A stretch of 60,952 bases of DNA, from the NCBI GenBank assembly GCA_011525695.1, contig WYBX01000142.1:1-60952 (forward strand), written 5' to 3'. The position numbers were made by a program, and so were the translations under genes. Source of the stretch: Verrucomicrobiia bacterium. GTDB taxonomy: Bacteria > Verrucomicrobiota > Verrucomicrobiia > Opitutales > Opitutaceae. The notes under the pieces are model-generated. The model was not told the origin of the DNA and did not search any database. It saw only the letters and a list, made by a program, of their open reading frames with translations. Numbering within the stretch: the stretch's first letter is position 1; each line of letters starts with the position of its first letter. Shown here one piece after another: positions 26,835 through 36,228 of this stretch.

Positions 26835-28907
26835 CTACACCGTCTCCGCGGCCACGGCGACATACGGTTCCTCCCGCAATTCCGCCGTGCGCCGGCCGGA
26901 CAGGAGTTGCCACCAGATCCGCGCATTCGCCACGACGACGATCGCGACGAGCACGAGGAAGATCGCCGTCACTGCGGCATCGACCCGGTTGTTGAGGAGC
27001 TGCGCGCCCCACATCTTCAACTCGGCTTCCGTGCCGCCCGCCGCGATCCTCGCCTCCAGGCCGCGGGCGATCTCCAGGAATCCGATCGGCGCCGGACTGA
27101 AGATTTTCATCAGCCCCGCGGTCATGGTCACAACCAGCAGCCAGCCCAGCGGCAGCAGGGTCACCCAGGCGTAGCGGGCCCGGTCCATCTTGATCAGCAC
27201 GGTGGTGCCGAGGGCGAGGGCCACGACCGCGAGGAGCTGGTTGGCGATGCCGAAGATCGGCCAGAGCGAATTGATGCCGCCGAGCGGATCGACGACCCCC
27301 TGGTACAGGAACCAGCCCCACGCGCTGACGAACAGCAGCGTGGCCAGGAAGCCGCCTGCGACGGATCGCGTGTCGCGCAGCGGCCCGTGGACGGCGCCGA
27401 GCAGATCCTGCACGAGGAAACGGCCGACACGCGTGCCGGCGTCAATCGTCGTGAGGATGAACAGCGCCTCGAACATGATCGCGAAGTGGTACCACAGTGC
27501 GAGCGCGGCCTTGCTGCCGATGACACCGGCGAACATGTGGGCCATGCCAACGGCAAACGTCGGCGCTCCGCCCGTCCGGCCGACCATCGTCTTCTCGCCG
27601 ACCTCATCGGCGAGGACCTGCATCTCGGCCGTCGTCACAGGAAATCCCAGCGCTGTGACCTTGGCCGTCACCGCTTCGGGCGTCCCGGCCATGTTGATCG
27701 CGAAATACTGGCCGGGCTCCATCGCGCAGGCGGCGATGAGGGCCATGATCCCGACGCACATTTCCGTCACCATCGCACCGTAGCCGACCACGCGGATGTG
27801 TGACTCGCGGGCCAGCAGCTTCGGGGTCGTCCCGGAGGAGACCAGCGAATGGAAGCCGGAAATCGCGGCGCAGGCGATCGTGATGAAGCAGAACGGAAAC
27901 ACGGGGCCGGCAAACACGGGACCGGTTCCATCGATGAACTTCGTCACCGCCGGCATCTTCAGATCCGGTGCCAGCACGATCACGGCGACGCCCAGCGCCA
28001 TGACGGTGCCGATCTTCATGAACGTGCTGAGGTAGTCGCGGGGGGCGAGCAGCAGCCATACGGGCAGGACCGAGGCCAGGAAGCCGTAACCCATGATCCA
28101 CCACGCGATGGTCGTGCCCTTCAGCGTCAGCCAGTATTCCAGCCGGGTGCCGTGGAGGTATTGTCCGGCCCAGACGGCGGCGAGCAGGGCGACAACCCCG
28201 AAGCCGCTGATCCAGCCGAGCGCCTTGCCGCTGTGGCCGGTGCCGCGCATCGCGAGTCCCATCGCGACCGCGATTGGCATGGTGGCGGCAATGGTGAAGA
28301 GTCCCCACGGACTTTCCGCCAGGGCCTTGACGACGACGAGCGCGAGCACCGCGAGCAGGATGATCATGATCGCAATGATGCTCACGAGGGCGACGCCGCC
28401 GGCGAACGGGCCGACCTCGTCGCGAACCATCTGGCCCAGCGATTTCCCGCGCCGGCGGGTGGAGCAGAAGAGAATCACCGAATCATGCACCGCGCCGCCC
28501 AGCGTCGCGCCGATCAACATCCAGAGCATTCCCGGGAGGTAGCCGAACTGGGCGGCGAGGACGGGTCCGACGAGCGGTCCGGGTCCGGCGATGGCCGCAA
28601 AATGGTGTCCGAATACGACCCACTTGTTGGTCTTGACGAAGTCCCGGCCGTCGCCGTGGGTCTCGGCGGGAGTCGCGCGCAGATCGTCGAGCGTCAGGAC
28701 CTTCGCCATGAGCCAGGCCGAGTGAAACCGATAGCCGATCGCGAAGACGCAGAGCGCCGCGACCACCATCCAGAGCGCGCTGACCGGCTCGCCGCGGGAC
28801 CAGGCGAGGATGCCGATGGAGACGGCGCCGCTGAGGGCGACGAGGCTCCAGCCAAGGACACGGAGGGTGGGGCGGATGCCGGGCGGGGCGGCGACAGCGT
28901 TGCTCAT
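26835..28907 (-). CDS. cstA: Carbon starvation protein CstA family transporter
   Basis: A 690-residue transporter with about 16 to 18 helices. It matches CstA through TNKWVVFGHHFAAIAGPGPL and VGPVLAAQFGYLPGMLWMLI near residue 90-125, ILFCSTRRRGKSLGQMVRDE and HSLVSSGTTPKLLARESHIR. The family imports peptides or pyruvate during carbon limitation in other bacteria. I start at 28907 because the leading upstream extension lacks family similarity. Pyrimidine-rich sequence precedes the ATG and there is no Shine-Dalgarno. A toxin-antitoxin pair ends 65 bp upstream on the same strand, so read-through is possible. Confidence 0.93.
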   Translation of the reverse strand: MSNAVAAPPGIRPTLRVLGWSLVALSGAVSIGILAWSRGEPVSALWMVVAALCVFAIGYRFHSAWLMAKVLTLDDLRATPAETHGDGRDFVKTNKWVVFGHHFAAIAGPGPLVGPVLAAQFGYLPGMLWMLIGATLGGAVHDSVILFCSTRRRGKSLGQMVRDEVGPFAGGVALVSIIAIMIILLAVLALVVVKALAESPWGLFTIAATMPIAVAMGLAMRGTGHSGKALGWISGFGVVALLAAVWAGQYLHGTRLEYWLTLKGTTIAWWIMGYGFLASVLPVWLLLAPRDYLSTFMKIGTVMALGVAVIVLAPDLKMPAVTKFIDGTGPVFAGPVFPFCFITIACAAISGFHSLVSSGTTPKLLARESHIRVVGYGAMVTEMCVGIMALIAACAMEPGQYFAINMAGTPEAVTAKVTALGFPVTTAEMQVLADEVGEKTMVGRTGGAPTFAVGMAHMFAGVIGSKAALALWYHFAIMFEALFILTTIDAGTRVGRFLVQDLLGAVHGPLRDTRSVAGGFLATLLFVSAWGWFLYQGVVDPLGGINSLWPIFGIANQLLAVVALALGTTVLIKMDRARYAWVTLLPLGWLLVVTMTAGLMKIFSPAPIGFLEIARGLEARIAAGGTEAELKMWGAQLLNNRVDAAVTAIFLVLVAIVVVANARIWWQLLSGRRTAELREEPYVAVAAETV

Positions 28908-28971
28908 GGGTTGGGGGAAGGGAGGAAAGTTGGCGGGCCGGCGCTGGCGGTGCAAGCGCACCGAAGGGGGC

Positions 28972-29310
28972 CTATCCAATCCCGAACGCCGCCCGCAACC
29001 GCACGGCGATCGCTCCCCGGCGCGCATGGCTGACGACGCCGGCCGACCGTAGAACGTTCGCTTTCCTGACCTGATAAACGAGAGCGCAATTGAGCAACGT
29101 CATGAACTCGAGCCCATCAGCCCCGTTCAGGACGACTTGGTGCGGCTTCACCGATTCCGCCGGCTGCTTCTTGGTCCCGACGAGCACATTGATCCGGTTC
29201 TGCCTTGGATCGGTCAATATATCCGGGGGTGACAGCACCACGGCCGGATGTCCGACGGCATCTTTCTCATCCGCCGGCACGAACACCACGTCCCACCGGC
29301 TCAGGTTCAC
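28972..29310 (-). CDS. PemK/MazF-like toxin of a type II toxin-antitoxin pair
   Basis: A 112-residue basic protein. It opens LSRWDVVFVPADEKDAVGHP then AVVLSP, the first strands of the PemK/MazF barrel where the Gly-x-x-R-P-A-V-V motif normally sits; here it is G-H-P-A-V-V. INVLVGT and a Leu-rich C-terminal helix follow. Family members are endoribonucleases that cleave mRNA. The start is GTG at 29310, overlapping the antitoxin stop (GTGA), so the two are coupled. The identification rests on motif and context; the similarity is weak, so another barrel-type toxin is possible. Confidence 0.65.
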   Translation of the reverse strand: MNLSRWDVVFVPADEKDAVGHPAVVLSPPDILTDPRQNRINVLVGTKKQPAESVKPHQVVLNGADGLEFMTLLNCALVYQVRKANVLRSAGVVSHARRGAIAVRLRAAFGIG

Positions 29311-29525
29311 AATGTGTCCCCCAGAGTGTTCGCGAGGGCAATCTCCCGCTCGGTCAGCTTGATCGACCCTTTCTCCGCCGGCGGCACGAAGTCCGGCACA
29401 TCAAACGGGACAATCTGCACGTAGCCCGTCGGGGTCTTGACGATCACCGACTCCCGGGTCCGAATCACGCGCCGCGCAATGCCGGAAAACTGCGACTTGG
29501 CCTTCGAGACATTGAGCGTTTGCAT
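29307..29525 (-). CDS. Phd/YefM-like antitoxin
   Basis: A 72-residue protein. It begins MQTLNVSKAKSQFSGIARRV followed by SVIVKTPTGYVQIVPFD, the N-terminal DNA-binding fold of the Phd/YefM family (NV..AK..F..L...V..g..viItr.g.pva.l.p). The C-terminal 25 residues (KLTEREIALANTLGDTL) would wrap the toxin. It overlaps the toxin start by four bases. A set of TGACCA half-sites lies 17-45 bp upstream of its ATG. Phd/YefM with a PemK-type partner is an unusual pairing. Confidence 0.72.
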   Translation of the reverse strand: MQTLNVSKAKSQFSGIARRVIRTRESVIVKTPTGYVQIVPFDVPDFVPPAEKGSIKLTEREIALANTLGDTL

Positions 29526-29540
29526 GCTTCACCGCTACTG

Positions 29541-29573
29541 CTGACCAACAGATGGTCAAGCATCTGACCAACA
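29541..29573. promoter_or_regulatory. Three-half-site operator upstream of the antitoxin gene
   Basis: TGACCA (29542-29547), TGGTCA (29553-29558) and TGACCA (29565-29570) alternate in orientation with spacers of five and six bases. The ten-mer CTGACCAACA is repeated directly at 29541 and 29564. It sits just before the antitoxin ATG, as expected for autorepression by the antitoxin or complex. Confidence 0.65.
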
Positions 29574-29695
29574 ATCCTCCCCACGCTGCAGGCGTTTCTG
29601 TCTGGACGGGCGCGACGCCCCTGCCACGTGGCATGGGCGTCCCGTCCATGAAATACATCGAACTCCCGACGCAGAACACTTAGCCTCTCCAGTCC

Positions 29696-30586
29696 ATGAC
29701 CTCGCTCTCATTTGATTCCCGTGGCGTGGACTTCACACGCCCAGACATGACGCGCCGGCAGGCCCTTGCGGCCCTCGGCTTTCTCGGGCTCGCGAGCCAG
29801 GCGGGGCTGGCCGCCGGAAAGCCCAAGGCCGGGATCGCGCTGCAGCTCTACACGCTGCGCGAGCCGGCCAAGGCGGATTTGCCCGGCACGCTGAAGCGGG
29901 CCGCCGACATGGGCTGGCGTTATGTGCAATGGAGCGGGATGCCGGTGACGCCGGCGGACCGGATCAAGGCGTTGCTCGATCAGGCGGGGCTCACGTGCAT
30001 TGCGGCCCATGTCAGCATCGAGGACTTCGAGAGGAATTTTGAAGAGGAAGTGGCGTTTTGGAAAACGGTCGGCGCGCTGGACGTGGCGCCGGGTGAGATG
30101 ATGAAGGACTGCGTGGAGAACCTGGCCGGCTGGAAGCGGGGCGCCCGGCGGCTGGATGAACTGGGGGCAAAGCTGCGGGCCGCCGGGATGCGGCTGTCGT
30201 TCCATAACCATCAGATGGAATTCGAGAAGTTCCTCGATGATTCGCGGACGAAGTTCGACATCCTGATGGCGGAGACGAAGCCGGAAAACCTCGCGGCCGA
30301 GATCGACATTGCGTGGGCGCTGGCCGCCGGGGCGGATCCCGTGGCCTTGATCCGGCGGCTGCCGGGCCGGTGTCCGGTCGTGCATGCCAAGGACGTGATC
30401 CCGAGTCCGGCGGACAAGCAGCACACGCTGGTGGCGCTGGGCCAGGGGGCGGTGAAATGGAACGACGTCTTTGCTGCCGGCCGCGAATCCGGCATCGAGT
30501 GGTATATTTACGAGCAGGACAGGGGCGCGGGCACCCCGTGGGATTTCACGCGCGCGAGCCTGGATTTCCTGTCGAAGCAGGCGTGA
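29696..30586 (+). CDS. Tat-exported sugar phosphate isomerase/epimerase-like TIM barrel
   Basis: A 296-residue protein with a twin-arginine signal (MTRRQALAALGFLGLAS, from residue 18). The mature part is a xylose-isomerase-like TIM barrel (AP endonuclease 2 type): IALQLYTLREPAKADLPGTL, SFHNHQMEFE (His and Glu ligands), AAEIDIAWALAAGADP and HAKDVIPS. The substrate is unknown; these proteins act on sugars or sugar acids in polysaccharide use. The ATG at 29747 is a possible alternative start. It lies just before the minus-strand beta-helix gene. Confidence 0.82.
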   Translation: MTSLSFDSRGVDFTRPDMTRRQALAALGFLGLASQAGLAAGKPKAGIALQLYTLREPAKADLPGTLKRAADMGWRYVQWSGMPVTPADRIKALLDQAGLTCIAAHVSIEDFERNFEEEVAFWKTVGALDVAPGEMMKDCVENLAGWKRGARRLDELGAKLRAAGMRLSFHNHQMEFEKFLDDSRTKFDILMAETKPENLAAEIDIAWALAAGADPVALIRRLPGRCPVVHAKDVIPSPADKQHTLVALGQGAVKWNDVFAAGRESGIEWYIYEQDRGAGTPWDFTRASLDFLSKQA

Positions 30587-30756
30587 GCCAGGCCGAGCTG
30601 GTCGCACGCCAACCATGGCCCGTTGCATTACTGGTGCCTGGCTGCCGGTTGACGGGGGGAATCTCGCCCAACTGGTTCCCGAGCGTTGCGAAGGCTAGCC
30701 TCGTTCTCTCGCCCAGAAGTGGAGCGTGGCTTTGTGCGGCGACGCGCGGGCGGCTT

Positions 30757-33330
30757 TCAGCGCACCACGTAAATCTCCACCAGCGCCGTGCCGGTTGCGC
30801 TCCCGGCTCCGCCCACGCGCGCGGCGTACGATCCGGCCGCGAGTGACACCAGCAGCGCCGCGTCCCGGCTGGTTTCGCCCAGCGCAATCGCCCCCGTCTG
30901 CCGGGCTGCCGCCGCGATCTCGCCGGCGTTAAGCGCCGCCCCCCAGTTGTCATTGGCCGCAATCGGCGTCGGTCCGCTGAACAGCGTCAGCTCCGGATCC
31001 GCCAGCACACCCGTCACACCAAAATCCGCCAGCGTCGGCCCGATCGCGCGCACCAACACCCGCACCTGGCCGGTGCCCGTCACCACAAACCCCGGAATCA
31101 GCACGCCGTCGCCCGTGCCGACAAAGGCGCGCGTGCTCGCGTTGACCAGCGTGGACGCCCGCTCGGCCACCTGCCCGTCGTAAATTTCGAGCAGCGCGAT
31201 CCCGCTGCCGTCGCCCGAGCGGAGAGGTGTCGTGTACGGACCCGCAGCGAGCGACACCACCACCGCCGCGTCGCGGCTGCCGGCCGGCAGCGCGAAGGCC
31301 CCGAGCCCGGTGAAGGTCGGCGCGTCGGCGAGGTTCCAATCGTCGTTGGCGGCCACCGTACTTGTCCCGGACACCACCGCAATGCTGGGGTCCGGTACCG
31401 TGGCGGTCAGGCCGAAGGGGGCGAGGCCCGGTCCCACCGCGCGGATGAGCATCCGCTTGATGCCGCCGCCACTGATGACGAAACCGGCGATGGGAGTCCC
31501 CGCTGTGCCGCCGACCAGCGTGCGGGTGGCGAGGTTGACGAGGCGCGCAGTGGACGGCAGCTGCGCGAGCCGGCGGCCGAGCTGGTCGTGATACAGCGAC
31601 AGCGGCCGGAGCGAGTCGCCCTGGCCCGCCCCCTCGGCGTGATCCACCGGCGTGGTGCGCGACGCGGCGGAACTCGGAGTGGTGAGTCCGCTCGCCGGCC
31701 CGCGCGTGCCGATGATATAGCCGTAACGCGCCTGCTCGCTGCGCACGATGAAGCTCTTGCCCGGCTGGTATGCGGTGCCGCTCAGGTTCCAGAACACCGT
31801 GTGGGTGCCGCCCTGCCCATGCTGCGGCGGCGTGCCCGACGTGCCGCGGTAATGCGCGGTGAAGAAGTCGCGATCGAGCTGCACATTGTCGATCAGGTTG
31901 GACTGGCTCAGGTGCATGTGGTGATCGGAGCCTTCGCCTCCCGTCGTCCCGCTCCCCGCCACCTGCGTGCGCGTCACCTGCCCGATACCGCCATGGATCA
32001 CATTGCCCGAACAGGCCATGTGCGAAATCACGAAGCCATGGCGGTTGTAGCGGGCCGCGCTGTCGCGCACGAGGCATTCGTTGCTCGCCTGCAGGCGGTA
32101 CATGTAACCATTGCCGCCCCCGCCGCCGTAGAGCGGACGTTGCAGATCGCAGTTCCGCACCGTGACTCCGCGGCAGTTCTGCAGGAGGATGCCATTGGAC
32201 AACAGGTGAGTGTTCATCGCGTTGCCGGCCGGACGGTAGGAGGCGACATCCGAGATCCACGAGTCGCGCACGCGCCGGAACGCGATCGCGAAGGAGCCGT
32301 GCACATCATGGGCGCCGTTGCCCGCAGTGTTGTAATCTTCTTCGCCCCAACCCGTGGGACTCGCCGCCGCCGGGTGTTCGCGGTTGCCGATGGAAAAACC
32401 CTCGAGGCCCACCTCCTCGACATGCGGCACCGCGTGGTGCACGCGGGCGTCGTCGCGCGTCTTCAGGTAGTAACGGATCGGCGCGTCGATCGTCAGTCGC
32501 GACGCGGCGGCATCCACCGCCGTGATCTGCCGGAGAAACATCACCCCGCCGAGACTGCTGCCCCGGCCGGCCCAGAGATCCGTCATGTTGTGCTCCGCTA
32601 CGAACGCGTCCGTGGCGTCCGCGCGCAGCACCACCCAGTCGCCCACTGCGAAGCCGGTGGTGGCCGCCACCGGGATCGAACTGGTCGGGCTGAGCAGATC
32701 CTCGGTGAGCCGCGGCTGCGGGCTGCCCGACGGGACCGTGCCCCAGCTCGAGCCGGAGCCCTCGACGCGGATGATGTGTTTGCCGCGCATCGCCGTGGCA
32801 GCGTTGAAAAGGAATGTCCGGTCGCGTCCGGCGCCGCGCAGCACAATGCCACTGGCCACGATCCGCAGGGCGTAGGCGTTGGTGCCTTGCGGCGACACCG
32901 TGAAGGTGCCGGCCGGCAGGGCGACGACTCCGCCGCCGGCGGCGATCGCGGCGTTGATGGCGCTTTGAATCGCGACGGTGGAGTCAGTGACGCCGGTGGG
33001 ATCGGCGCCGTAGCTGGTCACGTCGAAGACTGGGCCGTTGGCGGCCGGGATTTCGCGTTCGCCGCGATGGTAACCTGCGTAGGAAAAATCCTGGATCAGG
33101 CGATCCGTCTCGAAGCGCAGGGTGGTGGGCGGCGTCCAATTCTCCGGGTAGAGTGTGCTGCGCCACTCGGCCTGGGCGCAGGCGGTGGCGGCGAGCAGCG
33201 CCGGCGCCCACCATCGCAGCTGCCTTCGAGGCCAGGCTCGGAGGGCTGAGCCACCGCGGCCCCGGGGGGCTAGGGCGTTCGACGCAGCACCAGCGGATCG
33301 GCGCTCCGCAGCGCGGGACAAGAGACACAT
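30757..33330 (-). CDS. Secreted pectate-lyase-like beta-helix protein with two C-terminal repeats
   Basis: An 857-residue exported protein. After a long basic N-terminus and hydrophobic stretch WWAPALLAATACAQA (signal about 43-63), a pectate_lyase_3-type right-handed beta-helix begins at VFDVTSYGADPTGVTDSTVA, then ALPAGTFTVSP; parallel coils follow (VRNCDLQRPLYGGGGGNGY). Residues about 597-719 and 727-857 are two copies of a beta module (LVNLATRTLVGG... and LVNASTRAFVGT... then RVLVRAIGPTL.. FGV). That module recurs in Verrucomicrobia exported proteins as far as I recall, but has no known function. It probably binds or cuts a polysaccharide. I start at 33330; 33450 is the upstream alternative. 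Confidence 0.72.
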   Translation of the reverse strand: MCLLSRAAERRSAGAASNALAPRGRGGSALRAWPRRQLRWWAPALLAATACAQAEWRSTLYPENWTPPTTLRFETDRLIQDFSYAGYHRGEREIPAANGPVFDVTSYGADPTGVTDSTVAIQSAINAAIAAGGGVVALPAGTFTVSPQGTNAYALRIVASGIVLRGAGRDRTFLFNAATAMRGKHIIRVEGSGSSWGTVPSGSPQPRLTEDLLSPTSSIPVAATTGFAVGDWVVLRADATDAFVAEHNMTDLWAGRGSSLGGVMFLRQITAVDAAASRLTIDAPIRYYLKTRDDARVHHAVPHVEEVGLEGFSIGNREHPAAASPTGWGEEDYNTAGNGAHDVHGSFAIAFRRVRDSWISDVASYRPAGNAMNTHLLSNGILLQNCRGVTVRNCDLQRPLYGGGGGNGYMYRLQASNECLVRDSAARYNRHGFVISHMACSGNVIHGGIGQVTRTQVAGSGTTGGEGSDHHMHLSQSNLIDNVQLDRDFFTAHYRGTSGTPPQHGQGGTHTVFWNLSGTAYQPGKSFIVRSEQARYGYIIGTRGPASGLTTPSSAASRTTPVDHAEGAGQGDSLRPLSLYHDQLGRRLAQLPSTARLVNLATRTLVGGTAGTPIAGFVISGGGIKRMLIRAVGPGLAPFGLTATVPDPSIAVVSGTSTVAANDDWNLADAPTFTGLGAFALPAGSRDAAVVVSLAAGPYTTPLRSGDGSGIALLEIYDGQVAERASTLVNASTRAFVGTGDGVLIPGFVVTGTGQVRVLVRAIGPTLADFGVTGVLADPELTLFSGPTPIAANDNWGAALNAGEIAAAARQTGAIALGETSRDAALLVSLAAGSYAARVGGAGSATGTALVEIYVVR

Positions 33331-33495
33331 GGCGTTCGAACGTTCCGCCGCCGCGGGGCGCCCCGCAAGCGTTTCCCGCCGGCGGTCGCAAACGGCCTGC
33401 GCAGCGCGGGCCAAGGCAATGCTCACGCGGTGGCCGGGCCGGCCGGCCAAGAATGGTGACCCGACGCCGCGGTGGGCGGCGTCACTGCCACGGCA

Positions 33496-33720
33496 CTACA
33501 CCCGGATGTATTTTTCCGGCGGAATCTTGAACCGGTGACCGGAATCCAAGTCCGTGAAGATGTGCCAGTGGGAATCGTGCGTGTCGTGCACGGCGACCTC
33601 GATCTTGTGCCCGGCCGCGTAGGTGTATTCCTCGAACACGTAACCATGATCCTCATGGAGGATCGCCTCTCCCAGTTCGCCGCTGTGCGGCTCGGTGATC
33701 TGAATCTTCCAGGTGTCCAT
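33496..33720 (-). CDS. Small acidic hypothetical protein in an operon with the EF-G paralogue
   Basis: A 74-residue soluble protein: MDTWKIQITEPHSGELGEAI at the start, seven His in the second half (VHDTHDSHWHIF, DSGHRFKI). I cannot assign a family. It is 36 bp downstream of the EF-G-like gene on the same strand. The His pattern could bind a metal, but no canonical motif is present. Confidence 0.6.
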   Translation of the reverse strand: MDTWKIQITEPHSGELGEAILHEDHGYVFEEYTYAAGHKIEVAVHDTHDSHWHIFTDLDSGHRFKIPPEKYIRV

Positions 33721-33756
33721 TGGAGTAGGGGGTTGAACAAAAAGGGGGCTTCCCGG

Positions 33757-35853
33757 CTATTTGGAATGATCGCCGCCATTGCCATTGGCCTTGGCCTTCA
33801 ACTCGTTGAGCAGCCGGTTGGCAAACTCGTTCGGCAGTTCCGCATAATGGCTGAACTCCTCGGCGTGCCGGCCGCGGCCGCTGGTCAGCGCGCGGACGTT
33901 CGAGCTGTAACGATAGAGTTCCTTCTGCGGCACCTGCGCCCGGATGATCTGGAAGTGGCCCTCGCTCTCCACGCCCAGAATCTGGCCGCGCCGGGACGAC
34001 AGGTCGCCCATGATCGCGCCGACGTAGTCCTCCGGCACGGTGACGGTGACGACGTAAATCGGCTCGAGCAGGATCGGGCGGGCGGCCTGGAAGGCCTCCT
34101 TGAAGGCGTGATAGCCCGCGACCTGGAAGGCGATGTCCTTCGAGTCGACCGGGTGCATCTTGCCATCGTAGAACTCGGCCTTGACGTCGGTGACGCGGAA
34201 CCCGGCGAGGATGCCCTCCTTGCAGGCGGTGGCTACGCCTTTTTCCACGGAGGGCACGAACACCCGATCCACGTTGGTGCCGACGAGGGTCTGCTTGAAC
34301 TCGACGCCGCTGTCGCGCGCACCCGGCTCGACGCGGAGCCAGACCTCGGCGAACTGGCCGGCGCCGCCGGTCTGCTTCTTGTGCCGGTAGCGTGAATCGC
34401 CGCGGCCGCGGATGGTCTCCCGGTAGGGCACGTGCGGCTCCTCGAGTTCCACGTTCACATTGAACCGCCGGGCGAGCCGCTCGCAGATCACCTGGAGGTG
34501 GATCTCGCCCTGGCCCGAGACGATCGTCTGGTGGATCTCGTCGTCGACCCGATAGTGGAAGGTCGGATCCTCCTGGTGGAGGGTGGCGAGCCCGATGGCG
34601 AGCCGGTCCTCATCGCCCTTGGAGCGGAGCTTGAGCGCGCCATGGATGTTGGGGGCGGGATACTCGACCTTGGGCAGCACGACCTGGTAACGCGGACTGC
34701 AGAGGGTGTCGCCGGTGTGCGTGTCGCGGAGCTTCACGACCGCGCCGAGATCGCCCGCATGCAGCTGCGGGACGGGAATCCGTTCATGGCCGTTCAGCAC
34801 ATAGAGCTGGCCCAGCCGTTCGCTGATGTCGCGCCCGGTGTTGCGCAACTCGTCGCCCGACTTGATCGTGCCAGAAAAAACCCGGAACAGCGAAAGTTCG
34901 CCGACTCCGGGCTCGTTCATGGTCTTGAATATATAGACCACCGGCTCCGGCTGCGTAAGCGGCACGGAGCCGGGGAGGCCACTGGAGTCTTTGGCGGGCA
35001 CCTCGGCCCGATCCAAGGGCGAGGAGCCGTACTTGGCAATGAAGTCCATCAGGCGCGTCACGCCCACGTTGGTTTCCGCGGAGACGGCGAAAAGTGGCAC
35101 GAAGACTTGGTCCTGGACGGCCTTGTGCAGGCCGGCGCGGAATTCCTCCTCGGCCAGCATGCCTTTCTCGAAAAACCGCTCCATCAGGCTGTCGTCGGAT
35201 TCGGCGACGTATTCGATCAGCTCGCGGTGCAGCTGCTGGACGCGCTCGGTCAGGGCGCCGGCGGGCGCTTCGGTGTACTTCCCGTTGCCGCCGGGCGTGT
35301 AGCTCACCGCCTCGTTGCGCATGACGTCGAGCGTATGACTGAAGCCCGGTCCGGCATTGAGTGGCAGCGTCAGCGGAAAGACGTTTTTCCCGAAATGCTG
35401 GCGGCAGGCTTCGACGACCTCGTCGAAGCGGGTGTTGGCCTTGTCCAGCCCGTTCACGACGATCATCTTGGGCAGGCCCGAGCGGGTCGCGTAATCCCAG
35501 GCGGCGTCGGTGCCGACGCCCAGCCCATGGGCGGCGTTCACGACGATCAGGGCAAAGTCGCCGACGCGCAACGCGCCGAGCCCCTCGCTGATGAAGTCAA
35601 CGTAGCCGGGACAATCCAGGATGTTCAGCTTGCGGCCCATCCACTCGGTGTGGAGGAGCGAGCAATGGACGGAAATCTGGTGCTGCTTCTCGCTCGCATG
35701 GTAATCCGAGGCGGTCGACCCGGCGGCGATGCTGCCCATCCGGCCGATCTTGCCCGAGCATGCAAGCATGGCCTCGGTAAGCATCGTTTTTCCGGAAGAG
35801 GCATGCCCAAGTACGGCGAAGCCTCTCAGATCCGAAGAGGAATAATCTTTCAT
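33757..35853 (-). CDS. Elongation factor G-like GTPase (EF-G paralogue)
   Basis: A 698-residue translational GTPase with five EF-G domains. The P-loop is GHASSGKT (16-23; canonical AHIDAGKT), switch II is DCPGY (80-84; canonical DTPGH, so the catalytic His is Tyr) and G4 is NGLDK (134-138; canonical NKxD). Domain IV carries YRHKKQTGGAGQFAEVWLRV and VFVPSVEKGV, as in EF-G. Altered switch II and G4 point to a paralogue with slow or absent GTP hydrolysis rather than the main translocase. Similar proteins in many bacteria are called EF-G-like or FusA2 and have no settled function. The small protein follows in the operon. Confidence 0.9.
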   Translation of the reverse strand: MKDYSSSDLRGFAVLGHASSGKTMLTEAMLACSGKIGRMGSIAAGSTASDYHASEKQHQISVHCSLLHTEWMGRKLNILDCPGYVDFISEGLGALRVGDFALIVVNAAHGLGVGTDAAWDYATRSGLPKMIVVNGLDKANTRFDEVVEACRQHFGKNVFPLTLPLNAGPGFSHTLDVMRNEAVSYTPGGNGKYTEAPAGALTERVQQLHRELIEYVAESDDSLMERFFEKGMLAEEEFRAGLHKAVQDQVFVPLFAVSAETNVGVTRLMDFIAKYGSSPLDRAEVPAKDSSGLPGSVPLTQPEPVVYIFKTMNEPGVGELSLFRVFSGTIKSGDELRNTGRDISERLGQLYVLNGHERIPVPQLHAGDLGAVVKLRDTHTGDTLCSPRYQVVLPKVEYPAPNIHGALKLRSKGDEDRLAIGLATLHQEDPTFHYRVDDEIHQTIVSGQGEIHLQVICERLARRFNVNVELEEPHVPYRETIRGRGDSRYRHKKQTGGAGQFAEVWLRVEPGARDSGVEFKQTLVGTNVDRVFVPSVEKGVATACKEGILAGFRVTDVKAEFYDGKMHPVDSKDIAFQVAGYHAFKEAFQAARPILLEPIYVVTVTVPEDYVGAIMGDLSSRRGQILGVESEGHFQIIRAQVPQKELYRYSSNVRALTSGRGRHAEEFSHYAELPNEFANRLLNELKAKANGNGGDHSK

Positions 35854-35958
35854 GAACCGAGGGAATTTGGGTTGGGGACCACGTCGTTCACGCTGACTTC
35901 GGGCGGAGCTTAGGGGAAGCTCTGGCGGATGCCTCCGCGTCGTTTGCGAGTGTGTCAG

Positions 35959-35978
35959 CGGATTTTGCTCAAAATCCG
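35959..35978. repeat. CGGATTTT-AAAATCCG hairpin
   Basis: Perfect 8-bp stem with loop GCTC, inside an AT-rich patch in the 622-bp gap. A short GCCG-AA-CGGC hairpin follows at 35991-36000. Confidence 0.55.
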
Positions 35979-36228
35979 TTCAAATGCCAAGCCGAACGGC
36001 TGTCCTATAAGCCAATCCAGTCGGGTCGTAATCGACGCCGACTTCGCCCACGGGCCGAGTCGCGTTCACCGACGCCGTGGAGGGCATCGGAGGAGCGAGC
36101 GCCGCCAGCAGATCGACTAATCGAAAACTTCAACGTCCCGGAGCGAAGCTCGGAGCAAGTGGGCGTCTTTCAGCAACACCGGGAGGCCGCGGCAACAAGT
36201 CCATGTAATACGCCCGGCGCACGGCCCG

